Shown piece after piece: positions 15,664 to 24,954 of a stretch of 64,000 bases of DNA. Positions within the stretch are counted from its first letter, which is position 1. The number at the start of each line of letters is the position of its first letter. The translations under genes were made by a program, and so were the position numbers. The notes beneath the pieces were generated by a model. It was not told the origin of the DNA. It was given only the letters and a program-made list of their open reading frames with translations, and made no database searches. Source of the stretch: Bacteroidales bacterium (GTDB taxonomy: Bacteria; Bacteroidota; Bacteroidia; Bacteroidales; WCHB1-69); the NCBI GenBank assembly GCA_024400635.1, contig JAKSMI010000006.1, positions 53,120-117,119 of the forward strand, in the 5' to 3' direction.

Positions 15664-15761
15664 CCTCTGAATTTTGCGAAATCCATTAAACAAAAATCCC
15701 AAAGGAAACGATGTCGCAAAGTTACACATTTTTATATTCTACAGTTTACAACAGTTAAACC
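15664..15761 (-). repeat. Promoter segment, copy B
   Basis: A diverged direct repeat of copy A including a second TAACTTTG (15724-15717). Its left boundary on the minus strand, GGTTTAACTGTTG, is exactly where the DUF1016 reading frame loses homology, so the duplication marks the breakpoint. Confidence 0.65.
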
Positions 15762-16467
15762 AATAGGTTTCATCGGGTTTAAGTCCCAAAAACTCCAATG
15801 TTATTGGATTCTTGATAACATCCGACGGTTTTTCTACGGTTTGCCCTTCAAGTGCCAACCTCATCACTTCGTCTTTGTTGCGGCTCAACGCCAAGCGTTC
15901 GTAGAGACTGCTGCCCACTTGGCGAGAGAGTTGCTTTACTGACCACTGCTGCTGTGCCGCCTCAATCTCATAGAAACTGCGGGCTTCTATGTTTTCTATG
16001 CGCATCAGCACTAAATAGTGTGACCAAGAGAGGACGAAACGGGGCAGTTGAATTGTGGCAACGGTGTTGCTCCAATTTGTATCTTGCTTGTTTTCAGCAG
16101 GATTACTACAATCTTCCAATTGGGGCAATGGCGTTGCCACAATTTTCGCATTAGCGTATGCCTGATAAAAAAAACGGCATCGTTTCAAAGTGTCGTAAGT
16201 CCAATCTTCACCGTATCGGCTCATCAATCGGGCAGAGAGTTTCTTCAGAACCTGTTTCCCGTATGAGGCGCGTTCTCCTTGCTGTTCGTCCTCGTAAATA
16301 TATCTGCCCACCTCGTAACGGGTTCTTACCTCCGCCACATTCACAGCGTTAGCGACAAATTGCCTCGACCGTTCTATCAGGATTGCAATCTTCTCAAAAA
16401 GAGCATCAATACGGATGGTTCCCGGAATATTGTTGTCCTGTGCCTTAACTGTTTCCTTCTCAGTCAT
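15739..16467 (-). pseudogene. DUF1016 (YhcG-type) protein lacking its nuclease domain
   Basis: The N-terminal DUF1016 winged-helix region is well preserved (IERSRQFVANAVNVAEVRTRYEVGRYIYEDEQQG...YGKQVLKKLSARLMSRYGEDWTYDTLKRCRFFYQAYANA, then LSWSHYLVLMRI...FYEIEAAQQQWSVKQLSRQVGSSLYERLALS). The frame then ends a few residues after NPITLEFLGLKPDE. Complete members continue about 130 residues into a PD-(D/E)xK nuclease domain, which is absent here. The last codons (WFNCCKL) come from the duplicated promoter segment. The family is frequently linked to type I restriction loci, and an hsdM remnant is adjacent. The ATG at 16467 is preferred because the earlier in-frame codon overlaps a promoter element. 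Confidence 0.8.
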
Positions 16468-16489
16468 ATTGTTTTCTGCTTTTAATTCG

Positions 16490-16497
16490 CAAAGATA
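16490..16497 (-). promoter_or_regulatory. Promoter -7 element of the DUF1016 remnant
   Basis: On the minus strand TATCTTTG (16497-16490) lies 22 bases before the ATG at 16467, just after the hsdM stop. Confidence 0.5.
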
Positions 16498-16514
16498 CAA
16501 CTTTTCCCTAACTA

Positions 16515-17981
16515 CTAACTTCCCAATATCTTGTTCATCAATTCGGTTTCCTTGGCTTCCAAATCCTTCAGTTTGGCAAAGATATTCTCGCTGGGTTCCA
16601 ACGGAATGTACTTGTAGAACTCTCTCGTAAACGGGATTTCGTAACCAATCTTGGTCTGCTTCTCGTTAATCTTCGCTTTCGGCTGGAACGGCAGAACATT
16701 CTTCTCCATATACGCCTTCACATCCTCTTTCCAGGGAATGATTTCGGTGTCCTTTTCGGGTTTCGCCTTCTTGTCCTCACTCGCCTTCTCGGACGGGAAT
16801 TCCACTTGCACCTTGCGGAACTTGAAGTCCTCGTTCTCCTTCACCTTGCTTTCCACCACCAAATCGCCATCGGCGTAGGTGTCGTTGGCAAAGGCCTTGT
16901 AGGCCTTCGTTATCAGGGCGATGCAATTCTCATCAAACTCGTTACGCTTGTTGCCCAGCGGTTTTCTTCTCTTCACACTACACTTGCTCGCATCAATCAA
17001 CTGAACCTTGCCCACTCGGTCGGCGGACTTGTCCTTCGTTACAATCCAAATGTAGGTGGCAATGCCCGTGTTGTAGAACATATCGTTGGGAATCTGCACA
17101 ATCGCTTCCAACCAGTCGTTCTCCAACAAATAACCACGAATGTTGCTCTCGCCGCTTCCCGCATCACCCTTGAACAGCGGGGAACCGTTCTGGATAATCG
17201 CCATACGACCGTTGTCCTTCAACTTGGCGACACCGTTCAAAACAAACAGCTGCTGGCTGTCGCCAATAGCGAGAAGACCGGCCCCGAAGCGTCCGTATTC
17301 GCCCTTCTTGTGTTCTTCCTCCACCTTCGCCTTTTCGTTCTTCCACTCAATGCCGAAGGGCGGATTGGAAATGATGTAGTCGAAGGTGAAGCCCTCGAAC
17401 ATATCGTTGGAGAGGGTGTTGCCGTGCTTCATATTGTCGGCATCACCGCCCTTGATGAGCATATTCGCCTTGGCGATGGCGAAGGTCTGTTCGTTGAGTT
17501 CCTGACCGAACTCCGTGAGGTTGGCATCGGGGTCAATCTCGTGGAGTTTCTCGGAAAGGCAGTCGAGCATCTGCGAAGTTCCCATCGCCATATCGTACAT
17601 CGTGGCGGTGATACCTTCGTTCTTCATATTCGTTTTCCTGGGTGCGACAAGCAGTTCCGCCATCAAGTAGATAATGTCGCGGGCGGTGAAGTGCGCTCCC
17701 GCCTGCTCGTCGTAACTTTCGGAGAATTTCCGTACCAACTCCTCGAATATGTAGCCCATATCCACTGCGGAGATGGCGTCCAAACCCATATACGCCTTCT
17801 TGGAACAGAACTCCTGTATTACATTATATAATATACCGTTGTTATCCAACTTGGTAATTTCCTTGTCAAAGTCGAACTTCTCCAAAATGTCGATGACGTT
17901 GGTGGAGAAATGGTTGAGATAAGAACGGAAGTTATCGGCGATGTTCTCGGCATCGGAAAGCAGGCTGTCCAAAGTGAATTG
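16515..17981 (-). pseudogene. hsdM: Type I restriction-modification methyltransferase (HsdM), N-terminus missing
   Basis: About 485 residues of an N6-adenine methyltransferase. The SAM motif reads TMYDMAMGTSQML and the catalytic motif is IISNPPFGIEWKNE; the C-terminal region (IPFTREFYKYIPLEPSENI) is intact. Homology begins at FTLDSLLSDAENIADNFRSYLN, but full HsdM proteins have roughly 150 more residues before this. An in-frame stop lies just upstream (17982-17984), and the only start available is TTG at 17972. There is no hsdS or hsdR nearby. It abuts recR, which shows insertion followed by loss of the 5' part. Probably inactive. Confidence 0.8.
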
Positions 17982-18038
17982 TCAACATACCACTTCCTGA
18001 CAAAGTAGTGGCAATAAGAGTGTGAAATAAAAGCCGTA

Positions 18039-18662
18039 TTACTTTTGTTTATACACTTGTTCGAAATTTGTCCGGCCATTCAATGAGCGGCCAAGGGTGA
18101 TTTCATCAGCATACTCAAGTTCTTCTCCAATTCCGACTCCGCGGGCAAGCGTGCTAATCATCGGAACATACTCAACGATATTCTTATAAATGAAAAAGTT
18201 GGTCGTATCACCTTCAACCGTTGCGGGCAAGGCTAAAATCACCTCACGAATGCCTCCCTGCTCTACTCTGTCAAACAATTCCCGCAATTTCAGTTGGTGG
18301 ATTCCGACGCCGTCCATCGGGGAAATCACGCCACCCAAAACATGGTAAACGCCGCTGTATTGATTTGTATTTTCAACAGCAATAACATCACGGATATCCT
18401 GAACCACGCAAATGATGGAATGGTCACGTTTGGGATTGGCACAAATATCACACATCTCACTATCCGATAAATTATTACAGCATTTGCAATAGCATAACTT
18501 TTCCTTCATGTTATCGATGGCCGATGTAAGAGCAGAAACTTCGGTTTTATCGGCTTTGACGAGATGTAGCGCCAAACGCAAGGCTGTACGGCGTCCTATT
18601 CCTGGCAGTTTTGCGATTTCATTGACCGCATTTTCAAGACATTTCGAAAATGATTCCAACAT
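18039..18662 (-). CDS. recR: Recombination mediator RecR
   Basis: A 207-residue protein of the RecFOR pathway, which loads RecA at gapped DNA. It shows the N-terminal helix-hairpin-helix ([19 protein letters not shown]), a Cys4 zinc finger (CKCC, then CDIC near residues 59-74) and the TOPRIM domain ([16 protein letters not shown]...[13 protein letters not shown]). It is complete. It begins 2 bases after the upstream lipoprotein gene stops and is probably co-transcribed with it. Confidence 0.97.
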   Translation of the reverse strand: MLESFSKCLENAVNEIAKLPGIGRRTALRLALHLVKADKTEVSALTSAIDNMKEKLCYCKCCNNLSDSEMCDICANPKRDHSIICVVQDIRDVIAVENTNQYSGVYHVLGGVISPMDGVGIHQLKLRELFDRVEQGGIREVILALPATVEGDTTNFFIYKNIVEYVPMISTLARGVGIGEELEYADEITLGRSLNGRTNFEQVYKQK

Positions 18663-18664
18663 AA

Positions 18665-19546
18665 CTACTTCAATATCTGATTGATAAATTCGACAGCATT
18701 AACATTTCGGGGCGACACGTTATCAATCCAACCACTTTCAATGGCATAAACATGATTCTCCTTGACGGCGCGAAGCAGATTGTAAGGAGAAGTGCCGACA
18801 AAGCGTTCCGCATCTTCCTTCCTGATAAGAATGATATCAGGATCGCTTTGAAACAGAAATTCCCGGGAGATTTCCCAGGTTTTCAAACTTTCGCCGATAT
18901 TTTTTCCGCCAGCGGCGGTGATGATTTCGTGAATGTGCGAGCCGGCAGGAGCGGTAAAATCACCCTGCTCTCCAAATCCAACAACATAGTAAACTTTTTT
19001 CACAACAACCGATGTGTCAACAGTTTGAGAGATATCATCCAATTGTTTCCGTATTTTTTCGGCTTGTTTTTCCGCTATTTCATCTTTATCCATTATATGG
19101 CCTAACAGGAGAATGGCATCGCTGAGACCTTGCAGACGGGTCTCCTCTCGAATTACAAGCACTTTCAGTCCGGCACGTTCCATATTTTCAACGTCCTGCT
19201 TCGATACAATCGAACCGATGATAATGGCGTCAGGGTTGAGCGAAAGAAGCATTTCCACATTGACATTGAGCAAGCCCCCCACTCTTTTCATCGTATCTGT
19301 GGCGGATGGATAGTGACAGAAATCTGAAATTCCCACCAACTTATCCTCAGCCCCCAAGAGGAACATCATCTCCGTCAAGGCAGGTGATAAGGAAATGACA
19401 CGCTGCGGCACAGAATCCAACATGACCGTACGTCCATAATAATCTGTATAGGAAAAGCAAGCCTCCCTTGCCGTTTCAGTCTGTGGTGAATGGCAAGCGA
19501 TGACAGCAAACATCAGAAGTGGAAATAGCGAAATTAATCGTTTCAT
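18665..19546 (-). CDS. Periplasmic metal/cobalamin-type ABC substrate-binding lipoprotein
   Basis: A 293-residue lipoprotein (lipobox Cys18 in AVIACHSP). The mature part has the BtuF/FhuD/TroA fold pattern with a helical backbone: [38 protein letters not shown] at the N-terminus, [12 protein letters not shown], and [12 protein letters not shown] plus INQILK at the end. Such proteins deliver cobalamin, haem or siderophore to an inner-membrane permease. No permease or ATPase gene is adjacent, so the substrate is open. The ATG at 19546 gives the cleaner signal peptide. A promoter (19633-19640) lies 87 bases upstream. Confidence 0.82.
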   Translation of the reverse strand: MKRLISLFPLLMFAVIACHSPQTETAREACFSYTDYYGRTVMLDSVPQRVISLSPALTEMMFLLGAEDKLVGISDFCHYPSATDTMKRVGGLLNVNVEMLLSLNPDAIIIGSIVSKQDVENMERAGLKVLVIREETRLQGLSDAILLLGHIMDKDEIAEKQAEKIRKQLDDISQTVDTSVVVKKVYYVVGFGEQGDFTAPAGSHIHEIITAAGGKNIGESLKTWEISREFLFQSDPDIILIRKEDAERFVGTSPYNLLRAVKENHVYAIESGWIDNVSPRNVNAVEFINQILK

Positions 19547-19632
19547 TTGCAAGAAGATAAGTCAGTAATGTTGGATATAGATGTTGAAGTATTTCTTTTC
19601 ATGGCTGCACGAACTCGAAGTTAAACGAAGTG

Positions 19633-19640
19633 CAAAACTA
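19633..19640 (-). promoter_or_regulatory. Promoter -7 element of the binding-protein/recR operon
   Basis: On the minus strand TAGTTTTG (19640-19633) follows a T-rich tract, 87 bases before the lipoprotein ATG. The leader is too short for a cobalamin riboswitch. Confidence 0.55.
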
Positions 19641-19747
19641 CAAAAAAATCTTCTATTTTGTCGGAATAAAATTTACAAATGCCTGCAAACCTGGATTGAC
19701 AGTCTATAAGATTCTGATTTTTTTCATGTCAAATATTTTTTGCGTTA

Positions 19748-19773
19748 CAAAGATACATTTTTTTGTATCTTTG
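19748..19773. promoter_or_regulatory. Inverted pair of -7 elements (divergent promoters)
   Basis: CAAAGATAC (19748-19756) and GTATCTTTG (19765-19773) are perfect inverted copies. Each contains TATCTTTG, one facing glmM on the plus strand and one facing the minus-strand operon. It could act as two promoters or as an operator over the glmM promoter. Confidence 0.6.
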
Positions 19774-19794
19774 CCATTCTAAAGAACTAACAAT

Positions 19795-21183
19795 ATGGCA
19801 CTGATAAAATCAATTTCCGGAATCCGCGGAACGATAGGCGGAAGCGTAGGTAACGCATTAACTCCCATTGACATCGTCAAATTTGCATCAGCATTTGTAG
19901 CATTTCTGCAAAAGAGAATCACAGATCATCGCCTCACCATTGTTGTAGGTCGCGACGCACGCATCTCTGGCGAACGTGTCAATCAATTAGTATGCAGCAC
20001 TTTGCAGTTTATGGGGGCCGATGTCATCGACTTGGGGCTGTCCACCACGCCAACCGTTGAGATGGCCGTCATCAAGCAACACGCCGATGCTGGCATCATC
20101 ATCACCGCCAGCCACAACCCGATGCAGTGGAACGCTTTGAAACTCCTCAACAGCAAAGGGGAATTCATCTCCAAAGCAGAAGGCAACGAATTGCTTGAGA
20201 TTGTTGACAAACAGGATTTTAATTTTTCAGAAATTGAAAATTTGGGAAAATACACTTCCTACGGAAATGCCATCAAAGACCACGTGGATGCCATTATGGA
20301 ACTGTCATTGGTCGATGCCCAAGCCATACGCAATGCCAATTTGTCGGTCATTGTCGATTGCGTTAACTCGACGGGCGGCATTGCATTAAAACCGCTGTTT
20401 GAACGTATGGGCGTTACCGACGTGAAATTTCTATACGACGAGCCCACAGGCATTTTCCCACACAATCCCGAACCCATTCCAGAGCATCTGTCCGCCATCT
20501 CCAACGAAATGAAGCGCCACAACTACGACGTCGGCTTTGTCGTTGACCCCGATGTGGACCGTTTGGCCATCGTCAAGGAAGACGGTGAGATGTTCGTTGA
20601 AGAATACACATTGGTAGCAGTAGCAGACTACATTCTGCAGCACCAAAAAGGCAATACCGTATCGAACCTGTCATCCTCACGGGCGCTTCGCGATGTCAGC
20701 CGCCAGCACGGCGTGGAATACAATGCTTCCGCCGTTGGCGAAGTCAATGTCGTGGAAATGATGAAAGCCACCAATGCCGTCATCGGGGGCGAAGGCAATG
20801 GCGGGGTCATCTATCCCGAGTTGCACTATGGCCGCGACGCCCTCGTCGGCATCGCCTTGTTCCTAAGTTTTATGGCCCGCTGTGGCAAGAGTTGCTCCGA
20901 AATTCGCTCACGCTACCCTGCCTATTTCATCTCCAAGAACAAAATAGAGCTGCAACCTGCTATGAATGTGAAGAGCATTCTCGACACCATTGCCGAAAAC
21001 TACAAGCAATACGAGGTTAACCGCATCGATGGTGTCAAGATTGACTTTGACAACGGCTGGGTGCACCTCAGAACGTCTAACACCGAACCCATCATCAGAA
21101 TTTACGCCGAAGCCGGCACCGAAGTCCAAGCCGAACACCTCGCAAAAAAAATCATGATGGACATTAGAGAAATCGTCAAGTAA
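19795..21183 (+). CDS. glmM: Phosphoglucosamine mutase / phosphohexomutase
   Basis: A 462-residue alpha-D-phosphohexomutase. The catalytic phosphoserine is Ser106 in IIITASHNPMQWNA. The Mg-binding loop is VDPDVDRLAIV (Asp251, 253, 255). The sugar loop is GEGNGGVIYPELHYGRDALVG and the phosphate loop RTSNTEPIIRIYAEA. The RxG start (SISGIRGTIGG) is typical of the bacteroidotal enzyme taken to be GlmM, which makes glucosamine-1-phosphate for peptidoglycan and LPS. Phosphomannomutase activity cannot be excluded. Its stop overlaps the next start by one base. Confidence 0.9.
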   Translation: MALIKSISGIRGTIGGSVGNALTPIDIVKFASAFVAFLQKRITDHRLTIVVGRDARISGERVNQLVCSTLQFMGADVIDLGLSTTPTVEMAVIKQHADAGIIITASHNPMQWNALKLLNSKGEFISKAEGNELLEIVDKQDFNFSEIENLGKYTSYGNAIKDHVDAIMELSLVDAQAIRNANLSVIVDCVNSTGGIALKPLFERMGVTDVKFLYDEPTGIFPHNPEPIPEHLSAISNEMKRHNYDVGFVVDPDVDRLAIVKEDGEMFVEEYTLVAVADYILQHQKGNTVSNLSSSRALRDVSRQHGVEYNASAVGEVNVVEMMKATNAVIGGEGNGGVIYPELHYGRDALVGIALFLSFMARCGKSCSEIRSRYPAYFISKNKIELQPAMNVKSILDTIAENYKQYEVNRIDGVKIDFDNGWVHLRTSNTEPIIRIYAEAGTEVQAEHLAKKIMMDIREIVK

Positions 21184-22772
21184 TGAAAATTCCACATACC
21201 TTTACCATCGTTTTTTCAATCATCGTTCTCTGTGCGGTGATGACTTGGCTCATTCCAGGCGGAGAATTTTCGAGACAAACCGTCACTGTTGATGGGAATG
21301 AACGCAATGTCGTTGTTGCAGACTCGTACCATCAAGTTGACAACCAGCCGCAAACATGGCAGATATTCACCTCATTCTTCAAAGGATTTGAACGTACCGC
21401 CAACATCATTGTTTTCATTTTAATGATTGGCGGCGGTTTCTGGATTATGAACGAGACCAACGCCATCAACGTTGGCATCTTTTCCTTTTTGAATAAGACA
21501 AAAAAACTTCAGCAAAACAAAATCCTTGGAAAATTAGGGGTAAACAACCTCATCATCATACTTATCATGCTGATGTTCAGCCTTTTCGGCTCAGTTTTCG
21601 GGATGAGTGAAGAGACTATCGCCTTCATTGTCATTTTTGTTCCGTTGGCCATTTCCATGGGCTACGACTCCATCACCGGCGTCATGATGTGCTATGTAGC
21701 GGCGCACGTCGGTTTTGCAGGTGCGATGCTCAACCCCTTCACCATCGGCATTGCCCAAGGCTTGTCTGGCCTGGCTCCATTTTCCGGCATTGAGTATCGA
21801 TTTCTTTGCTGGTGCGTCTTCACGGTTTTAGCCATCGTCTTCACATTGGTTTATGCCTCTTACGTCAAGAAAAATCCAACCAAATCAATCACTTACAAAA
21901 TTGATGACTATTGGCGAAACAAGCAGGCCGAAGAAACAGCAATCGAAAGCCGGCCATCGACCATATCCACTTGGGTCATATTTGCCTTCATCACAGCGGT
22001 GTTTACCTACTGCGCCATCCGCTTCCCCAGGACCGACATCACCATCGGCAATGGCACCTACAATATTGTATTACTCCCCATCATTGCCGGCGCATTCATT
22101 CTCATCGGCTTTTTCGGGGCCCGCAAATCAGTCCATCATTTCATCCTCTCCATCTTGCTATTCACCATTATCTCTTTGATTATAGGCGTGTTAGGCTACG
22201 GTTGGTATGTAATGGAGATTGCCGGACTATTTTTTGCCATGGGACTTTGCTCCGGTTTGGCATACAGTTTGAAGTTTGACAAAATCATCCGGCTGTTTTT
22301 GGAAGGATGCAAAGATATTATGGTAGCAGCCTTGGTCGTTGGTTTGGCAGGTGGCATCATCATTATTCTGGAAGACGGCAAAATCATAGATACAATACTG
22401 CATGGCATTTCCATGGCGATGACGGATACAGGCAAGGAAGGTGCCGTCGGTGCAATGTACGGCATACAGACCGTCCTTAACATCTTCATTCCTTCGGGTT
22501 CTGCCAAAGCCGCACTCACCATTCCGATGATGGCGGAATTTTCGGATATCATTGGCGTTTCTCGGCAATTGACCGTTTTGGCCTTCCAATTCGGTGACGG
22601 CATCACCAATATGATTACACCGACATCTGGCGTGCTCATCGGCGTCTTAGGTGTGGCTCGCATTCCATACGCACAATGGGTAAAATTCATTTGGCCATTT
22701 ATCATTTTCCTAATCATTGTCGGATTCTTTTTACTGCTTCCTCCTCTATTTTTCACCTTCAATGGATTTTAA
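21183..22772 (+). CDS. YfcC/DcuC-family membrane carrier
   Basis: A 529-residue integral membrane protein with about a dozen hydrophobic segments. The start IPHTFTIVFSIIVLCAVMTWLIPGGEF and the repeated amphipathic loops (GMSEETIAFIVIFVPLA, MLNPFTIGIAQGLSGLAPFSGIEYR, FQFGDGITNMITPTSGVLIGVLG) identify the YfcC/AitC branch of the DcuC superfamily. These are carboxylate or amino-acid carriers; E. coli YfcC has been tied to acetate metabolism. Substrate is unknown here. Translational coupling to glmM (TAATG) is clear, though the functional link is not. Confidence 0.88.
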   Translation: MKIPHTFTIVFSIIVLCAVMTWLIPGGEFSRQTVTVDGNERNVVVADSYHQVDNQPQTWQIFTSFFKGFERTANIIVFILMIGGGFWIMNETNAINVGIFSFLNKTKKLQQNKILGKLGVNNLIIILIMLMFSLFGSVFGMSEETIAFIVIFVPLAISMGYDSITGVMMCYVAAHVGFAGAMLNPFTIGIAQGLSGLAPFSGIEYRFLCWCVFTVLAIVFTLVYASYVKKNPTKSITYKIDDYWRNKQAEETAIESRPSTISTWVIFAFITAVFTYCAIRFPRTDITIGNGTYNIVLLPIIAGAFILIGFFGARKSVHHFILSILLFTIISLIIGVLGYGWYVMEIAGLFFAMGLCSGLAYSLKFDKIIRLFLEGCKDIMVAALVVGLAGGIIIILEDGKIIDTILHGISMAMTDTGKEGAVGAMYGIQTVLNIFIPSGSAKAALTIPMMAEFSDIIGVSRQLTVLAFQFGDGITNMITPTSGVLIGVLGVARIPYAQWVKFIWPFIIFLIIVGFFLLLPPLFFTFNGF

Positions 22773-22794
22773 TTCAATTATCTAAATTACAATT

Positions 22795-23595
22795 ATGCAA
22801 AAAGTCATATTGATTACGGGCGCATCTTCTGGCTTTGGTAAAGCATCTGCCGAATTGTTGGCATCAAAAGGCCACATTGTTTATGGCACCAGCAGAAAGC
22901 CAGCCACCCACTCCACTATTCATTTTCTTCAAATGGATGTGCGCAACAAGGAATCTATTGCTCAAGGCGTAAAGCAAATCATTGATAAAGAAGGACATAT
23001 TGACGTTCTCGTCAACAATGCAGGCATGGGCATTGGCGGATGTTTGGAACTGGCCACAGCCGAGGAAATTGAACTTCAAATGGGTACCAATTTCATGGGA
23101 TGTGTCAACGTGTGCCAGCAAATACTGCCATATATGCGCCAACAACGCTCTGGAAAAATCATCAACATGAGTTCCGTTGGAGGAGTAATGGGACTTCCCT
23201 ACCAAGGTTTTTATTCGGCATCGAAATTTGCCATCGAAGGATTTTCGGAAGCCCTGGCTGCCGAAGTACAACGTTTCGGAATCAGCGTTTCTGTCGTTGA
23301 ACCTGGCGACGCTTCTACCAATTTCACCGCGCTGCGTGTCAATTCCAATGCCACACTCAACGACCCTGATTATGGTCCTGTTTTCAAGAATACATTACAA
23401 CTCATTGAAACAGAAGAGAACGGAGGCTTCAAACCCATTGTTTTAGCCAAGACCATTGAAAAAATCGTCAATGCCAAAAGACCTAAATTCAGCTATATCG
23501 TGGCCAACTTCGAGCAAACTTTATCTGTTTATCTTAAGAGGATTTGCCCGAGAAGACTGTATGTGAAGATTTTGAGAGGATACTATGAGAGTTGA
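22795..23595 (+). CDS. Short-chain dehydrogenase/reductase
   Basis: A 266-residue classical SDR. The NAD(P) motif is TGASSGFG (residues 8-15), the NNAG motif is at 74-77 (VNNAGMGIGG), the catalytic Ser is near 126-127 (MSSVGG), and Tyr140/Lys144 lie in YSASK. Arg34 after the Rossmann strand (TSRKPAT) suggests NADP preference. SDRs with this VEPGDASTNF C-terminal pattern act on a wide range of alcohols or ketones, so the substrate is not predictable. The final codons and stop coincide with the start of a dispersed repeat (GAGTTGAAAGTGG). Confidence 0.9.
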   Translation: MQKVILITGASSGFGKASAELLASKGHIVYGTSRKPATHSTIHFLQMDVRNKESIAQGVKQIIDKEGHIDVLVNNAGMGIGGCLELATAEEIELQMGTNFMGCVNVCQQILPYMRQQRSGKIINMSSVGGVMGLPYQGFYSASKFAIEGFSEALAAEVQRFGISVSVVEPGDASTNFTALRVNSNATLNDPDYGPVFKNTLQLIETEENGGFKPIVLAKTIEKIVNAKRPKFSYIVANFEQTLSVYLKRICPRRLYVKILRGYYES

Positions 23596-23665
23596 AAGTG
23601 GAGAGTGGAAAAACGAGATAGTAAAGCCAAAATTGTAACCAAACTGTCTGAAAGACAGTATCAAA
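23588..23665 (+). repeat. Dispersed palindrome element, copy b
   Basis: Begins AGTTGAAAGTGGAGAGTGG on the SDR stop codon, continues AAAAACGAGATAG, and ends with the palindrome CTGTCTGAAAGACAG. It shares its layout and most bases with the copy after mltG. Confidence 0.7.
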
Positions 23666-23733
23666 GGTAAAAACAGAATCATAAGACTAATGGATTTTGA
23701 CATCATATAAATTTAAAACACAATAGAAAAATT

Positions 23734-24153
23734 ATGGAAATTACTGGAAAACTGATTATGAAGTTGGATTTGCAGTCGGGCATGAGCCAAGCTGGCAAAC
23801 AATGGCAAAAACAACAATTCGTCATCGAGACGGTGGAACAATATCCGAAGAAAGTCTGCTCACAAATGTGGGGCGACAAAGTCGACACCTTGGCAAATTT
23901 CAATATTGGTGATATGGTAACCGTATCATTTGACATTGAATCCCGCGAGTTTAACGGAAGATGGTATACCGATGTTAAAGCGTGGAAAATTGAAGCCGCC
24001 CAAGTCGCTCCAATCAATGCCGGCCCGACGCCTGCTGTCTCAGTTCCAACAGACCAGCCTTTTGCCACTATTCCTCAAAGCACAATGCCATCTAACAACG
24101 GGGGCGACCTCGACACATTCTCCAGCGACGACAACAGCGATTTGCCCTTCTAA
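23734..24153 (+). CDS. DUF3127 protein with an SSB-like acidic C-terminal tip
   Basis: A 139-residue protein. Residues 1-90 are a DUF3127 domain (MEITGKLIMKLDLQSG...KQWQKQQFVIET...YPKKVCSQMWGDKVDTLANFNIGDMVTVSFDIESREFNGRWYTDVKAWKIE), a predicted OB-fold. A disordered Pro/Thr/Ser linker follows, and the last residues are DNSDLPF, like the DDDIPF tip by which bacterial SSB recruits repair proteins. This suggests single-stranded nucleic-acid binding with partner docking. It is not the canonical SSB. It is first in a tight run with NlpC, GNAT and MltG genes. Confidence 0.85.
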   Translation: MEITGKLIMKLDLQSGMSQAGKQWQKQQFVIETVEQYPKKVCSQMWGDKVDTLANFNIGDMVTVSFDIESREFNGRWYTDVKAWKIEAAQVAPINAGPTPAVSVPTDQPFATIPQSTMPSNNGGDLDTFSSDDNSDLPF

Positions 24154-24156
24154 GAC

Positions 24157-24954
24157 ATGAACAGCGGAATTTGCACCCTATCAGCCGTTCCATTGCGGAA
24201 AGAGCCATCGGAATGTTCCGAAATGGTTTCCCAACTCATTTTTGGAGACTGCTACACAGTCCTTGAACAACAAGGCAACTGGTTAAAAATATGCACATCA
24301 GACTGCCAATACGAAGGTTGGCTCGGCATAAAATACCATCTTGCCCTTGATGATAACGACTTTGCCACATTACCACAACAACAATGGCTCTTTGTTCGCG
24401 ATTTCATGATGATTATTGGAGAAAAATCCAGCCAGCAGTTGTTTCCCATTTTTGCAGGCTGCAGCTTCCCCACACCCAATGAACAAGGCATATTTCATCT
24501 TGGTAATAAAATTTTTGAAATTCCGAATTGGAATACAGATTTAAAAAATCATTTCAACAACAGTCTGGCTGCCGATGACTTACTGAAATTTGCGACGATT
24601 TTCCTTCGCGCGCCCTATCTTTGGGGAGGGAGAACCCCTGCCGGCATCGACTGCTCGGGATTCTCACAGTTGATTTATAAAAGCGCAGGCATGATTATTC
24701 CCCGCGACGCTTCACAGCAAGTGGAATTGGGAGAACCTATTGACTTCGCTTCTGAAATGCAAGTCGGCGATTTGGCCTTCTTCCAAAACGAAGAAGGACG
24801 TATCATCCACGTGGGCATGGTCTGCGGGAAAAACAAAATCATCCACGCATCGGGCCAAGTACGAATAGACACGCTGGATGAAGCTGGAATCTTCAATGTG
24901 GAATCTGGACAATATAGTCATAAGTTACGCATTATCAAACGATTATTACAATGA
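24157..24954 (+). CDS. SH3 / NlpC-P60 cell-wall peptidase
   Basis: A 265-residue cysteine peptidase that probably cuts peptidoglycan stem peptides. The N-terminal part (PLRKEPSECSEMVSQLIFGD...NWLKICTSDCQYEGWLG) is SH3b-like. The NlpC/P60 domain has Cys166 in GIDCSGFSQ, His218 in IIHVGM and His230 in IIHASG. No signal peptide is visible, which is common for this YkfC-like dipeptidyl-peptidase group acting on recycled muropeptides in the cytoplasm. It starts 3 bases after the DUF3127 gene and overlaps the next gene by ATGA. Confidence 0.9.
   Translation: MNSGICTLSAVPLRKEPSECSEMVSQLIFGDCYTVLEQQGNWLKICTSDCQYEGWLGIKYHLALDDNDFATLPQQQWLFVRDFMMIIGEKSSQQLFPIFAGCSFPTPNEQGIFHLGNKIFEIPNWNTDLKNHFNNSLAADDLLKFATIFLRAPYLWGGRTPAGIDCSGFSQLIYKSAGMIIPRDASQQVELGEPIDFASEMQVGDLAFFQNEEGRIIHVGMVCGKNKIIHASGQVRIDTLDEAGIFNVESGQYSHKLRIIKRLLQ

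Larger units (their letters stand above)
15384..15738. other. Duplicated promoter/leader region
   Basis: About 355 bases without a gene. It contains the promoter and leader of the giant T9SS gene and most of a second, diverged copy of the same segment about 235 bases upstream, which runs to 15761. Confidence 0.7.

Noticed and set aside
16806..17831. 341-codon plus-strand frame
   Set aside because: It is the complement of the hsdM remnant, whose NPPF and SAM motifs are clear on the minus strand.
19547..19794. Cobalamin riboswitch upstream of the BtuF-like gene
   Set aside because: The leader from the nearest promoter is about 87 bases and lacks the conserved riboswitch core.
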